Assembly (NCBI GenBank): GCA_033064195.1
Contig: JARBJD010000006.1
Span: forward strand, 434,001-498,000
DNA: 64,000 nucleotides
Reading direction: 5' to 3'
DNA from: Blattamonas nauphoetae
Lineage: Eukaryota; Preaxostyla; Oxymonadida
The notes under the pieces: model-generated
Told to the model about the DNA's origin: nothing
Databases searched by the model: none
The model's input: the letters and a program-made list of their open reading frames with translations, nothing else
Made by a program: the position numbers and the translations under genes
Part shown: one piece after another, positions 8,724 through 22,700 of the stretch
Position numbering within the stretch: position 1 is the stretch's first letter
How the letters are laid out: each line of letters opens with the position of its first letter

Positions 8724-11700
8724 TCAGAGCAATATGTTGTTCGTCTTGAGGATCTGTTGGAGAAATTCAGGCTCCACAATTTGGGCATCAAGAAGCATCC
8801 GTCCCATAAGAGGAGGAAATTGGACAAAACCATCTTTTTTCTTCTTCGCCTTTTTAATGGCAGCTGTCAACTCCTTCTTATCCAGAGCCTCAACCACAAA
8901 AACGCCAAGCAGATGATCATCGCTGGAGATATGGTCTTTCAGCCAACTTTCAGTAAAGATGACACCATCGTCAATTTTCACCTTGTTCTGCAGAACCAGT
9001 TCGTACATTTTCAGAAGCTCGATGAAAGAGTCCACGTGTGCTTGGAGATGTTGTGCCATAGCTCCGGTTGGGAACATCGTCGCCGTCATCAATGCCTCCT
9101 CGATCGCGAACATCTCCACAAGGTCCACCATCAACTCCATCAGTGGCTCAAGCAGCACGTTTTGTGATTGATTCGACTTATCCGATCGCATGACAGTCTC
9201 GTCATTCACAAGATGATAGAACTCAACCAGATTAGAATGAATTCGTTTGTGGATGGCGTTGACAGCTGGAAGTGATGTCTCCATCGCAGGAGGATATTGA
9301 GGCGAGCGGAGTTCGCGGACAATCCCATATTTCTCCAGCGCCTGAGTCAGTCCGGAGATCTTTCGAGTGCTGAAGGGGAGCGGGAAGATGAAGATGATCG
9401 GAACAGCGATGGTGAGGATCATAAAGACGATCGTCAGAACAAGCATCATCATTCGTGAAGTTTCTGTGAACGAGTCCAGCACATCCTCCAGAATGACCCC
9501 CATCTGCTGCAAGCCACAATCCAAGTCTTCCCACGACAGCTGCGTGATGAGGTTGTTCTCAGCACTGGTGATGCTCAACTCATCTGGCTTTGTGTTTGCG
9601 AGGATGAATGCCGCTTCTGCGACGCGCTGCAGAAGTTCATCAATACCGTACCAGAAATCCAGCCCATCCACACGACCTTGTGTGCATGCTTCGTCCGAGT
9701 CAGGATCATCATAGCATACTGCCTTCTTCGTGAAGAGGTCGGTGATGGCTTCGTTGAAGTTCCGCGACGACGCCACTTCGATCCCGTCGAGATAGTCGTC
9801 GCCAGTCAGCAGGCCCTTTTCGGAGCCCAAAATGAAGATTTGATTGAGAACGGAATAAGCTGTTGCCACGCGGGACATTGTGGATTGGAGATCTTCGATG
9901 GATTGGAGGTTGGAGGTGTTTGTGAAGCAGGGCGTGCCGTATTGAGTGTTGGACATGATGACATCCGCATTTCCGGCTTTGATTGTGAAGTTACTCACAA
10001 GCATGTTGCCCAACATTGAGATCTGACAGAGGAAGACACGTCTGTACTCGTTGACGATGACTCGCGAGGAGTAGAGTCGCATGCGCGGAACGATGAGAGA
10101 GATCGGAAGGAAGAAGCCACACATCGCGACGATGATGAGAAGGATGCCAACCAGATATCGGACGATGAGAGAGGTTGGGAGGGAGTGGCGGCGAAGGTCG
10201 GAGAGCGACGACTCGACGAATTCGATCCGCAGCATTCTTTCGTTCTCCATTCTCGCTTTTCGAAGTTCTCTCGTCTGGGCTTGTGCCCTCTCGCGTCGTT
10301 CCCGCTCCTTCTTTCGTATCTTCTCTCTCTGTTTTCTGGATACCGACAATTGGTTCGACGCCTGCGACAGTGCTGGAAAGAGAGGGAGCGATTTTGACTC
10401 CTCTCCGTTGATCATCGGAGTGACTGGCTCGCTCCTCTTCAAACTCGCGAGTGATCGAGCATCTGTCATCATCCCAACCCCAATGCTCATCTGGCGACGG
10501 AGAATCGCTTTCGGTCGTGTTGGAGTGATGGGGACGATCTCTTCCATTTCATTCGCAGTCGATGATTCAGTTTGGCTCATGGTTTGTGAGTTGTCAGCTT
10601 GGTTGAATCGACACAGCATGTCCTCAGCTTGTTGGACCGACTGTTCACAGACATGGGCGATTGACTTGGCGTGTGCAGAACACGTGATGCAGAAGAGGAC
10701 CACGGGAGGGATTGCGATGAATGTCAAGATGATAAAGACAGAGACAATAAACAAGGAGAATGACACGGTTCGCATTTTGCTGTCGATTGCCTCCACACGA
10801 GCGGACGAATCGAACATGAGTCGTTTCATCTCTTCTGTCATCGCAAACGGGATGGTCAGTCCAGCTGTGACTGTTGCATGGAGGTATTCGTCGCGATTCG
10901 TGATCGGATCGAGATCAGGTCCAATCGACTCAAACAGCAGGTCGTCGATCCAGTTGATGAGATCAAACAAGTTCAGATTAAACTCCATCGTGTCGTCCAC
11001 TGTCAGCTTGTCGGCACCATTCTGGATCGGAACAATCCAACTGAACTTCTCAGTGCTCCAGTCGTCTCGTCCCTCAGACATCTTCAGCATGCTGTAAAGG
11101 ACATCATTCAAATACAGCACACTCTCCTGCGAATATTCCTGGTTGTTGTTGAGCATGACAAGAATGTCCTCGTCATCAGCTGGCACTCCTGTCAGCATCT
11201 TCGTGAAGAGCAACGTTTGTAGCATCATCTCAAACATGAAGTTCATTTCGACGCTTCCAGCGATCGTCGAGCGGATCATGTGTGTCTCCGGCTCGACCGA
11301 GTGGCTTTGGAGAAGGACGTACACAAACGTGACTGTGAGGAGTGCAATGACGACGATCAGGCCGATGGACGCGATGACGAGAGACATCGGTCGAAGGCTA
11401 ATCTTTTCTTTCGTCTCCCAGATCGACATTTCAAGCGCGTTTGGAACCCCCAAGTCCTCTCGAGTCTTTCTCCTCTGTTGGAAGGTCCGTGTTGCTGGTT
11501 CTGGCGAACTTTGCGGAAAGAGTGTTTCGAGCTGGCCCATCCCTTGGAACATTCCTTCAGGGAAATCCATCGTGTTGATCGCCCCCTCCTTCATGCCCTT
11601 CTCAATCTCCAGCATGTGCCGCTCTGTATCCTCCTGTAGAAGCACATCTTCCACATTTTCTGCCAAAACAAGACAGGCTTTGGCTGTGACGAGGTCGCCT

Positions 11701-13617
11701 TCGATTTCTCTGACGAGATGGGCGTATTGTCGAAGGATGGCTGGATTTCGTGGATCCTCCTTCAGCAATTCTTGAATCATTTCCTTCGAAATGACAAAGT
11801 TGGAGATGCCCTCTTCGGCGTGTTTCATGGCTTCCTCTGATCGAGCTGTCATCGAAACTTGAGCTGCACGTGAATTGTTATGTGTATTGACGATTACGTG
11901 GACTGGATCTTCGTGTTTTGTTTCCACTGCCTCGATATCTTTGATGTAACGGTACATCACGAAGCGGGTTGTAAATGACGGGAATAATTCAGCAACACGT
12001 GTGAGAACAATGTTTACACGTTGGGAAGGACGATGCGAACCCAAAAAGAGTGCATACGCGAGATATGTCGATGGGTTTGTTGAAAATGGGCCTCTGTTCA
12101 GGAGTCTGACAAAAAGGGAATCTGTGAACGTGATAACTTCAGTCTCCGACATAATCTTTGTGTGGTACAGATACCGGAGTTTTAGATGCAAATCAATGTT
12201 ATTTTTGATCCCTCGTGCAGCGATGTTTACTGAATCGAATAGTTCGCGAGTCTGAACTTGGTTAGATCCCTCATTGGCCATAGATGTTCTGAGAGATGAA
12301 GTGGACATGTTTGGAATGTGTGGATATTCGAATACGACACCGTTGTGGATGGAGTAGACAGATCCAAGAATGGCCTGCATCGACTGTTTTGGTTTGACAG
12401 AATCAGTGAGATTTTCTTGTTGGGTTTTATGGTGATGGATAAGTACCGTGTGCAACAATCGGAGGCGTATGAGATGGGACAAGCCGAAGTAGGCGCCAAT
12501 TGAACAACCGACAAGGCCAAAGAAGAATAGAAGGTTATTCGCAACAGGATGGAGATATGAGAGAGGAACAGACAAAAAGGAAAAAATAGAGGAGGTAAAC
12601 GAGACTGCTGGAAAGACAGCGACGAGTCGATTAACGAAATTTGATTGAAACGGTGGAAAATAGAGGAGTAGGAGCGCAATCAGGACAGAAAGAACGCAAT
12701 GAATAGACGCTGATGATGTGGGATGAGTGGGTGAAAGCAGTGTTTCACTAACGCACGCAACACACACGAGGGAAAGGATAATGGTTTGAACCCATCCCTG
12801 TTGTGCTGCGAAAAAGAATTTGGACGAACGGAACGGAGTGGTGACGAGGGCAGTGTGAATAAGGTTCCACACCATATAAATGATAGCCAATATCAGACCA
12901 ACAATCGCAAGAGGGGTACTGGCTGTTGGATGACAATACTGAGCCAGCGGGTTCTGAAGGCTAAACATGCAAACAGAAGGATCAAGTAGAAGAACAAGAA
13001 GCGGTATGAAGATCGGTCTGAGCACGAGAGAGGTGTAGATAGAGATGAACGATGAGACGACACGGTGTGGAACCTTTTCCGCGAAATAGAAAGCTGCCTG
13101 GATGAAAAATAGAAGGAGTCCAAGGAACACGAGGCAAAATGCGATGATAGTGATCACGAGTTGAGCGGTTGGAGATTCCATCCTGATCGATGGATCAAAG
13201 TAGTGACTGAGAGAGATTAGTGAGAGATATGACAAACCCGAGTTTTGGGAGAATGTAAACCAGACCAAGGGAGGTGTAGTCCCATCTTTTCAAAGGAAGT
13301 AGTGCGAATTGAAAAGATATCAGGGCTAGAGAAAAAATGTGTAACATTCGGGGGAAGAATGGTTTGGACTGAGCGAAAAATGAAGTATAGTGACAAAAAG
13401 AAAGAAATATACGTTCGTATATCCATAGAAAAGTGTGAAAATACTGAATATGGTTGGAAAAAAGAGAAGAGATGAGAAAAGATGAAGAAGTAGACAATCG
13501 GTCGATGGCAGAGAATTGAGATGACATGATAGTGAATTGCTCACTCTTCGTATCTATCGTTCCATGGAATGAATCATCGTTATCACCGAAGTTCGACGGT
13601 TCGATCATCTGACCCAT
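8724..13617 (-). CDS. TmcB/TmcC-like TPR multi-pass membrane protein, second copy (2 exons)
   Basis: About 1,620 residues. Exon 2 is 8724-13206. A 31-nt GTTTGT...CTCAG intron (13207-13237, phase 2) joins it to exon 1, whose start is uncertain: in-frame ATGs lie at 13629, 13617, 13608 and 13527. Order: N-terminal block of about 7-8 TMs, a TPR-like stretch, TM near 11360, extracellular domain 1, TM near 10730, a long linker with a basic/charged segment (KQREKIRKKERERRERAQ), TM near 10130, extracellular domain 2, TM near 9400, and a helical cytosolic tail. The order matches the copies at 1-3.2 and 50.5-55.9 kb, but sequence identity is low, so the duplications are old. No enzymatic domain is visible. 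A sensing role is inferred from the double ectodomain. Antisense ORFs (for example 10081-11097) are shadows. Confidence 0.74.
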
Positions 13618-13766
13618 CACCTTAATCATTTCAATAGTTGAGTTTCCATTGCCGTCTTCGCACACATATTTGATAACTCTTTTAATAATGAGTTGATAAT
13701 GACGAACAAGATGAGCAAAGTCAAATAAATACAAAATACATTAAGCAGTTGATTTAGAAGGGAGAA

Positions 13767-16700
13767 CTAAACAGGTAGAATGCGCGCTTGTAAAGCATGA
13801 CTAAAATCCGGATTGAAATCCAAGAAGAGATAGCACCCCTTTCTCTCCCATTCCGCGAAATCTTCGTTCTCGATGTTAACTTCAGCCAGCACCGATCTCT
13901 TCGCCGCTGACGAGAAAAGAGGCACCAAATGCATTTTCCTCGCGGCAACGTCCTGTCCCAACGGGATGAGCGCGGACGGTGCGACAGTGTCAGAGTGTGC
14001 GGAGATAAATTCAGAAGGGGTATATTGTGGTGAGTGCTTGTCTTTCGATGTGTGTGTACGAGCTGCACGTATTTTGGTTGAAAGAAGGCGGAAGAATTGT
14101 GTTGAGATCAAATTGTTGGGAGAGGCAAAGGGGGATATACTGCTGAGGTCGATGTATCGTTCGACTTGCGACTGAGCCCATTCATTTCGGTGGTATTGCG
14201 AGTTCGAGAAATCTGCCGCAAGATTTCTGTCAATCATGTGCCGTGTGACTCGGATGACAGGAAACTGAGTCACTGTCGGAGACGGGATGGCTCCTGGCTG
14301 AGTCTCCACAAATCTCCCGTTTGCAAAGTCCCTCGCAAAACCGTTCATCGTAATTCCAATCACATAACTTCCAATCACTCCATTTTCAACAGTCTGGAAG
14401 CTTTCGCCGGGTGTGAATGAGAACGGGTCGCGACAAACGAAGGTGAAGGACAAGCGATTGGTCTGTTCGAGCGAGAGAACGACAGGCGAGTGTTGTGTTG
14501 AAGGTTTAGAATCGTCGAGCTCAATGAGTTGAGAAACTAAAAATGACGAAGGAGAGATTAGCAACGACAGGGGGAAGAGCGACGGATGCTTGCTTCCTGG
14601 TCGAATGACACCAGTGAGGAACTTGTGAAGCAACTTCAGCCAAAGAACGACATCCCGAAAGCGATGTGACACATGATACGGAATGGATGTCATCGCCAAA
14701 AAGAAGGAGGGGAGTTCCTTTCGTGACCGAGTGGTGAAAGGAGAGACAACAGTATTGGATGACGCGAGGGAGAGAGACGTGAGAGGATTCGCTGAGGTGT
14801 AGGCGAGGGAGAAGCAAGCCAAAGAAGAAATGAGTGTTTGGATGATCTGATTGAACAGAAACATTTCATCGAAAATGAGATCTGCAAAGAAATTGGCTCG
14901 ATCGCACGAATGACCCAATCTCGCAGTCCACAACTCAGAAATCGGGAGTTGTGGTGGGAGGTGAGAAAAGAACGATGTTAAAGATTGATGGAACGTCTCC
15001 CGGTGGAGAGATTCCAATTCTGTTCGATTGTCGACTGTTTCAGAGTCGGTTGGGACTAGAATTTCGACTGTTTTGAGCATGATCTTGGCGAGGCTGTGCA
15101 AACCCACCTGAACCGACCCAATTGTTGACTGAAACATTGCTGGAGGAGGCGCAACGCGAAGAGCAGAAAGGTACGCAATAGCCTTCTTCCGAGTGAAGCA
15201 TCGACGGATGGGGAGGGGAAGAACAAGAGGGAGGATTTGTGTTACAGAAGTGTTTAACAAAGAAAAGAAATTATGATTTGGGAGAAGTATGTTTGGTACA
15301 AAGATTCTTTCAACCAAAAACTGGACAGAGTATGCTTCTTGCGATGGGAGATCTGTTTCCGTCCAGAAGAACTTGACAAGAGTCCGACATCCTTCGGTGA
15401 AGAACGTCGTTATTTGTTCTCTTGCGGGAGACGTGGCGAGGAGTTCCTTCATATCCTTTCGTGCGATGTAAACATCGTTAATCTTGGCTTGGAAGTCAGG
15501 AACTTTCGTTTGATAGAAATCAACATAGTTCAAGATCCATTCCACAATGCGGAGGAAGAATGGTTGAGAGAAGAGTGTGTGTGGCTGGGCCAGCGCATGG
15601 TTTGGTTCAAGATCGGGCGAGATCACGTCTGAGCTCTGAGTAAGTGTTGTCTGCATATGCCACGCAATTTTGAGTCGATTGATGAGCAAGCCCCAGATGA
15701 GGGAGGTTCCGAAGAGAAGAACCGACAACAACGCGTCCCTATCGACCCTCTTCTCGATGTCTGGAGTGATCCACGAAATTACAGTTTGGACAGCTGTGAC
15801 GAGCGAGCTGTCGAACTCCGTTTTGAGCAATGTCAGTGACGATCCGATTGCTGTTGTTAAGACATTGGAATTGGTGGATTGTTCGACACCGGAAATCACA
15901 ATCGAGGAGGTGGGAACAATTCGTGCTGGAAGAATGCTTTTTGGTTGGTCAGTTTGGAGAATGACGAACTTATTCTGGACCAGGCCTTCGTTCAGACAGG
16001 CGAATCCCTCCGATTCAAGATTCCCTCGGGTCATATTCTGAATGGAGGACGATCTGTCCAAAGGATCACACCGAATCATGATCGGTGTCGTCGAGATCTT
16101 CTCAGTTGTCATGAACAGCTTCCATCTGTCGATCAGTGCCTGTGGAATGGTCACTTTGACCTGTTTGGCAGGATTCATCGGATGAGCAGTGAAGAGACTC
16201 AGGTCCAGTTGCAGTTTCCCGTAGCGAAGAGGATTCTCCTTCCGAAACGACTTCGATCGGAGGATTTGCGGCTGGTTACCGGAACCTGCTGTATCGCCAT
16301 GAAGAAGTCGAGAATCAGCGAGCTGCTTTTGGGTGAAGACTGGGAGTGTGTCAAATAGGGACTTCCTGTCGCAAATTCAGCAAAGTACGAGCCGATCGAT
16401 AATTTTCCTTTATCCTGATCGGTGCTGGCGGGGTTCGTGAAATCATCATACGATTGATTCTGGACGGTCATGATGAATAAAAACGGGAAGGTGATGTTTT
16501 GTGTGCGAACACTGCCCGCGTGTTTGGGAAGACTCGATCGCATTTGTGCGATAATCCGGAAAATGAACCCTCTGAGAAGAGATTCGCTGATCTTTTGGAG
16601 TTCTTTGTCGTTTTCAGAGTAATTCCTCTGAACCGGCTTGCCAAGAGGTCGAGGTATCCTTAATCTGATGAGTCCCGTTGCAAAATCAATTTCCAACTGA

Positions 16701-19700
16701 TCTTCATTCTCCGAGAACTGTTGGTTTGATCCCAAATGTGCATTGAACGTGTTGGACACATGTGATCTCGATATTTTCGATTGTTTGCGGATTTCAAAGA
16801 TTGAGATGGCTCTTCGGATAGATTCGTAGAAGAAATTCTCAATCTGTTGAACTGTCGGGACCCCATATTGAATGTACGGCTCCCGGATCAACGAGCTGAT
16901 GTCATGGCGTTCAATTTGAGTCATTCCCGCGATGTTCGAAATGCATCGAAGAGCAATGATAGCTGAATGGATGCGTGAGACGAGAGTGTCAATAACTTGG
17001 CTGTGAACTGACCGATCAGCGATAAGATCAATCTCGCGCTGAAGATCTGTTGAGCAGTTTGTGACGATCGACTGCAATCGAGTCATGTTGTGGAAGAAGC
17101 GTTCAATTCCCGTCCTCGATGAAACGTCGTGATGCTCCATCATCTCATCCTTGGCACGGAGAAGAGTTTTGATGTGAAGCGAGATTCGACCATACGAAGC
17201 TTGTCGACGAGTCGTCATGTCTGACATCAAAACAGGTTTGATTGCGATGTTTTCGAGACAGCTTTTGAAACAGGATTCCATTGAGATTGCTGCCATGTTT
17301 ATCATTCGACATTGGCTCGGGATCATTGTGTCGAAGAGGCATGGATTCTGCGAGGGGAGAAGGGCAGTTTCATCCTTGATGATGATGAACAAGCGGAAGC
17401 CAGCGTTCACAGTAACCTCCTGCCCGAACAGAACGACCGGGCGGACAGGTGCAGTCTGCGAGCACAAGCAGAGAGTGTCTAAACAATCGATGAGATTCTG
17501 GAGACGAGGTTGAGCGACACATTCGCAGATGCTGATGTAGTTGACGATGAGTGGAAGACCATTGACAAGAGCGTCAATTGCGTGGGAGAAAAAATCTGTG
17601 TCTAAAATGTGAACATGAGTCACATGTCGTCTCGTTCTGAAATAAGCAAGAAGAGCATGCTCTCCAAAGCCAAAAGAGTCGAGAATGACAACTGGTTGAC
17701 CAGCAGTGGCGAGTTCAAGGAGAGGGATGAAGAACAGACTCGGCATGTTGATTCTCATCCCACTCGCTTGCCCATCGTAGAATGAAGCTGGTCCATGCAA
17801 CACATTCCATGTTGGAATGAGGCGCGATGGGAGTGAGTCTTTGGCAATGGAATGGGAATACTCGTCGTTTTCGATGTTTCCAGTGACACTGATCGAGAGA
17901 CATCTGTAGTCTGGAGGTGGTGGTGATTGAAGGATGTTCGAGTTGTTCGATTTGTTCAACAAGAGAGACAGATACTTCTCTTGACTTTCTGGATTCGCAT
18001 CCAAATCCTGTTTCAAGGCCTTTCGGAGTTCGTAGGCACCGGAGAAGGGAATATCACAGATTATCAGACACCGCTGCCACTTCTCCACGACCAGATCCCA
18101 CTCACTCAACGGGACACAACCGTTGAAAGTGATGAAAGCGCCTGCAAGAGTGGAATCACCCCTGCAATTGATGATGTTATGTTCATCAATCTCCAGCTCG
18201 TGGATTGTCTGTGAAATCAACTTCTCGACCAGCTTGATCTGTTCGGGAGAGAGTTTTGGCTTTGTTATGTGACGATCAATGAGACGGAAAGGGAAGATGC
18301 TTTGAATTTGTAGAAGCAGAGCAAGCAATCGGACACGTTCATTGTCGACATCAGCAATCAATCTGCTCAATTCAGCCAGTGAATTTGTTAGTTCAGCCTC
18401 GATTCCTGCTTCAGACAACTGTTTGTGTGGGATGAGTGATTTCCGGATTCGATGATGGGAGAGGATGCTGTCGACAAAATCGAAAAGAGGAAGAAGCTTT
18501 GTGATTTCTGGCTTGTCTTTCGGGACATCATCAATATGGAGATCGATGAACGGCTGGATGAGCTCAATTTGTTCGTCACTGATACAATGCGGGTCAAATG
18601 AGACGATTTCATCCAAAAATCGACTTGTAAACAACAATTTCTTTGCTTGGATCATCGAACATCTCAGAATCGGCACCTTGGCCGATTTTTCTGTCCTTGG
18701 GGACGGTATTGGAGTTGCGAACGGTTCCGCATGATACGAAGCGGTTGTGATGGGACTTTTGAAATATTTCGGAGTTGTTGGGAGTCCTCTCGTGAGTCTC
18801 TCAAGTTTCTCGTCTTCTGTCAGACACATTTCCACAAAGTCGATTTCTGAAGCCATTGTTCGAGGTGTCAGAGACGACGCTGGTTGCGAAGGAGGGAGAG
18901 GAAGTGAGGATGGAATGACGTAGGTGATTGCTGTTGGGGTGAGTGGCTTTCGGAGAATGATGAAGAGGATATCGATCAAGTATCGGATGGAGACTGGCGG
19001 ATTGACATTTCGCTTCAAAAATGCCAAGTCTCGTAATTTCAGAATTGAGAGACGTTGCTGAGTCTCTTCGACTGTCACTGACTTGTCTCGAGTGAAGGCT
19101 GCATCCATCTTTCTGTAGTGCTCTCGGCATCTGACTGCCAGTCGTTTGATGTTTTGTTTCAGCATGTTTAGGGAATCCCTCTTCATCTTCAGATTCATCA
19201 TTGTTTGTTTGGCTTTCTCAATCAGGTCTGTCAACTGTGTTGGACAATGAGCTGAGAAGTGATGAGTAACAACGTGGTACAGAAGATCCTTTGGAGGGAG
19301 CGAACGCTTCAGAATGTCAAAGAGCGTGCTGTGGAAGGCCAGCAGCTTTCTTCTTCTCGCCTCCAATCCAACCATTCTTGTCGAACAGATGTCGACTACC
19401 GCATGTGACATCACAGCAAGAAATGTGGGTGAGATAACAGCCATCCTGAACGTCATCCACGAACTGTGAGCCCCGATGTGCGAGAAGTACTGATAATTGT
19501 TGCGAACAACATAGTACAGCCCAGAGATGCACGAGAGGTAGAGGGTATCCTCGTCCTCATTGTTCTTTTGCGATGAATTGAGAGCAATTGTGTTTGCCGC
19601 TTTTCCGAAGCTCATAAATGACTTCTCCAACGCGAGCAGTTGCATCGATGTGTTGTTCGTATCCACCGTTTCTGAGATGAACGACAGTTTTGGCTTCTCA

Positions 19701-22700
19701 CAAGAAAGAAAGGCCATCAGTGCTGTCGATGAGATTTGCTGGAGAATGAGGTGTCGGCTGTGTTGTGTCACAGCTCGCGGAGATTCCACGACATGCTGAG
19801 TGTTGGGTGGTCGGACGATGATCCGCTTGTGATGCGAGATGAGTGGTGTTTCAGCTGTGTGCGATCGTGTTTTGGGGAGTGGCGGATTTCGGATTTGATT
19901 GGAGTTTTCGTCGAAAATTCCGCTCGTCTTGTTGTTGCTCGAAGGAGGAGATGGCTTGTTTTGTTGGAGATAGTTGATCCGATTTCGTTTTTTTGGTTGT
20001 GTCCTCTGAACGGATGTTGAGACAATGCTCTGCCTTCGTTGCATGTTTACAGATGGTCGTCTGCCTTTGGATAATCTGTGAAGCGGAGGCGAATCATTCG
20101 GAGTCTTCGTCTTCGCCCTGAACTGTTTCTTGATCGTGTTGCTCGGTGTTGGCTGCTCGAATCGGTCCGAATCTGTGTCGTTTACTGTCTCCATGAACAG
20201 CTCTGTCGAATGTTCTCGATATCTCGGTTCTGTGAGTTGGCTGGTCAGTCGTCTCTGTGGCTGGTATGTCGATGTCTTATATCTCGAGAGAGGCGACACG
20301 TCTCGAAGTTTTGATTTGGATCCCCATCCCTTCGAAGATAACCGGCCGATTCTGATTCGCTGAGGAGTGAGACAGAGAGTGCTGACCCATCGGACAGAAT
20401 CTGGGAGGCGAGGTGGTGGGGGAGTTGGCAGGACATGAACGTCACGGATAGAAGGACATCGAGTGTGGAGATGCGGCAGTCCATTGGAAGGCGGGAAGAT
20501 GTCATCATCGATTGCATACAACAGAGCGAGTGATTTCCCGACATTCTTCCTTTTCGGATCATCCAACATGTTCAACACCGTCTTCGTCGCGACCATTTCC
20601 GCGTAATGATCTCGGCTGTACAAAATGGACGACCGAAGTCGTGTTTGAGCCCGACTCTCAGCAATTCTGATTCCTCTGATCTTTCCCAGCGTGATCGATG
20701 CAATCAGAGAGTTCCGATGTTCAGCAGCTGTGAATGTCTCCAGAAGGGCAACCTCAAACGATGTGAGGAACCAACCGAACATTTGGAGTCCTGGATACTG
20801 GTCCAACGAGTTCTGTTTTCTCATCGTCTTCGATGTCTCAGACGCGAGCGATTCTCGGAGGAACATATTTCCAGTTTCGACTCGCTCCTGTTCCTGGGCC
20901 AGCTGTTGTTCTGTGATCGAGAAGTCTGCAGTCTTTCCTTGCATGGAGGAGTAATGTGTAAGAAAGAACAAGAACCGATGCTTCTTTCGAAACTGTTCGT
21001 TGAGGTATGACTCGTGGAGAGCGTCTTTATTCCCAGACGACGAGATATCCATGAGGATTTGATGCATCTGCTCGTTTGTGAAGAAATACAACAGAGACAC
21101 GTTTGATTCAGCGAGGATGTATAAATAGGTGCTGACATCCAAAGGTGTGAGGACGTCCGGGGAGGAGTCACTTGTGATGACTGGATTTTGAGGGTGGTCG
21201 AGATCAAAGTCAGTTCGTGTTTCTGAACCAACACGGTGGCGAGTCGATAAGAACATGTTTGGCTTCGTGAACGAGAGAAGATCACCCAAACCATCATCTG
21301 TGTCCTTCGATGGCCTTCGGAGATCGACAGGATCAACGACAGGTGTCAGTGCAAGTGTGCTATTGACTTCAAAAGTGATGATCATTGGTTTTGGCGAGTT
21401 TATCACTGCCAGAATCATCTCCCGAATGTTCGCCAAGAATTGTGGTTTGGATCTTCCGATTCGGAGCGGGTAGATTGGGTACGAAACAGAGTTCGAAACC
21501 TGCTCGACGAAAGTGCTGATGACGAAGTGTGGGAATGTCAGGACAGCAACGTTGGATTTCTTAATTTTGGTGGCGACAGTGGCAGCTGTGCTCATCACCG
21601 AATAGTTCAGATTGTTCGGGTGAGGGTCTGTGGCCTTGTTGAGAAGGATTGAGAGCAGTTTCGTCTTGCTGTACGCGTTCTGTCCCAAGTCATCTATGAT
21701 CGATCGAGTCCTTGCGAGCCGAAATGCGTCGCTGATCATGTGAGCGTTCGGAATGGGAAGGAAGTCAAGAACCTCACTGAATGTGTCGAGATTTAGAGAG
21801 CTCTGTGTGAGAAGAAGGTTTCCAAAGTATGCGAGAATCACAACAAGTGTGAGTCTTCTGATCAGCGGGAGGCGATCAAGCAGTGTTTCTTCCCAAGCTC
21901 TCATCCACTCCACGACGAGGAAGCTGGGCGATTTGATGATCGAGTGATCTTCGTCAATCGCGTTTGCGAGAACTTGAAGGACTTTCATCGGATGAGAGCC
22001 TTGGAGTGGAAATGAGGTCACTTCTGGAAAAAGGGCGAGAAGCTGTTTCTTCACACGGAATGAATCAGGATCCAAATCGTTCACTGTTGCCGACAGGAGA
22101 CGACAGATAATCAAAGTCATGAAAGGAATCCTGGCGAGGATTGACTCGACAGCAAGTTTCTCATCAGTTTGGTCTTCCTGGAAGATCTGTTTGCTCTCTG
22201 GTCCAATTGATGGATGAATACCAAGAGCAGGGCGCAGCGTTTCCATCTCTTTCGGAGAGAAGAATACGCTCAGTGAAGTCATCAAATTCATCAAAGACGG
22301 CCTCGACTTCAACGGAAGATTGAAGCGAGTTTTCGCGCCAGGAAGCGTCCTTCTAACTCCAAGTTCGGTCAAAATGCCAAAGAAGTAGCTGTCCAGAGTC
22401 TCCAATTCCGGCACCAGAGTGCGTACAGGGATCGATGTGAGAGCACCCATTTTGAGATAGCGTGGAGGAAGCCACAATGCAAATGCAACGTGCGAGACAA
22501 AGCTGATGTGAAGCCCATCGCGTTGAACGTTCGACACAGAAGCCGTTCCTGAGACGAGTCCATCGGAGAAGATTGAATGGACGAAGTCGAGAGTGTGGAG
22601 TGAATACGGAGGGAAGAATGGAAACACGATGGTGGCATTTGTCAGACGGGAGTTTATGGGTTTGATCTTCGCTCTCATTGATCGACGTTGTCGTGCGAAC

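Noticed and set aside
10081-11097. 338-codon plus-strand ORF
   Set aside because: It is antisense to the conserved ectodomain and TM region of the TmcB-like gene and has no protein-like character of its own.
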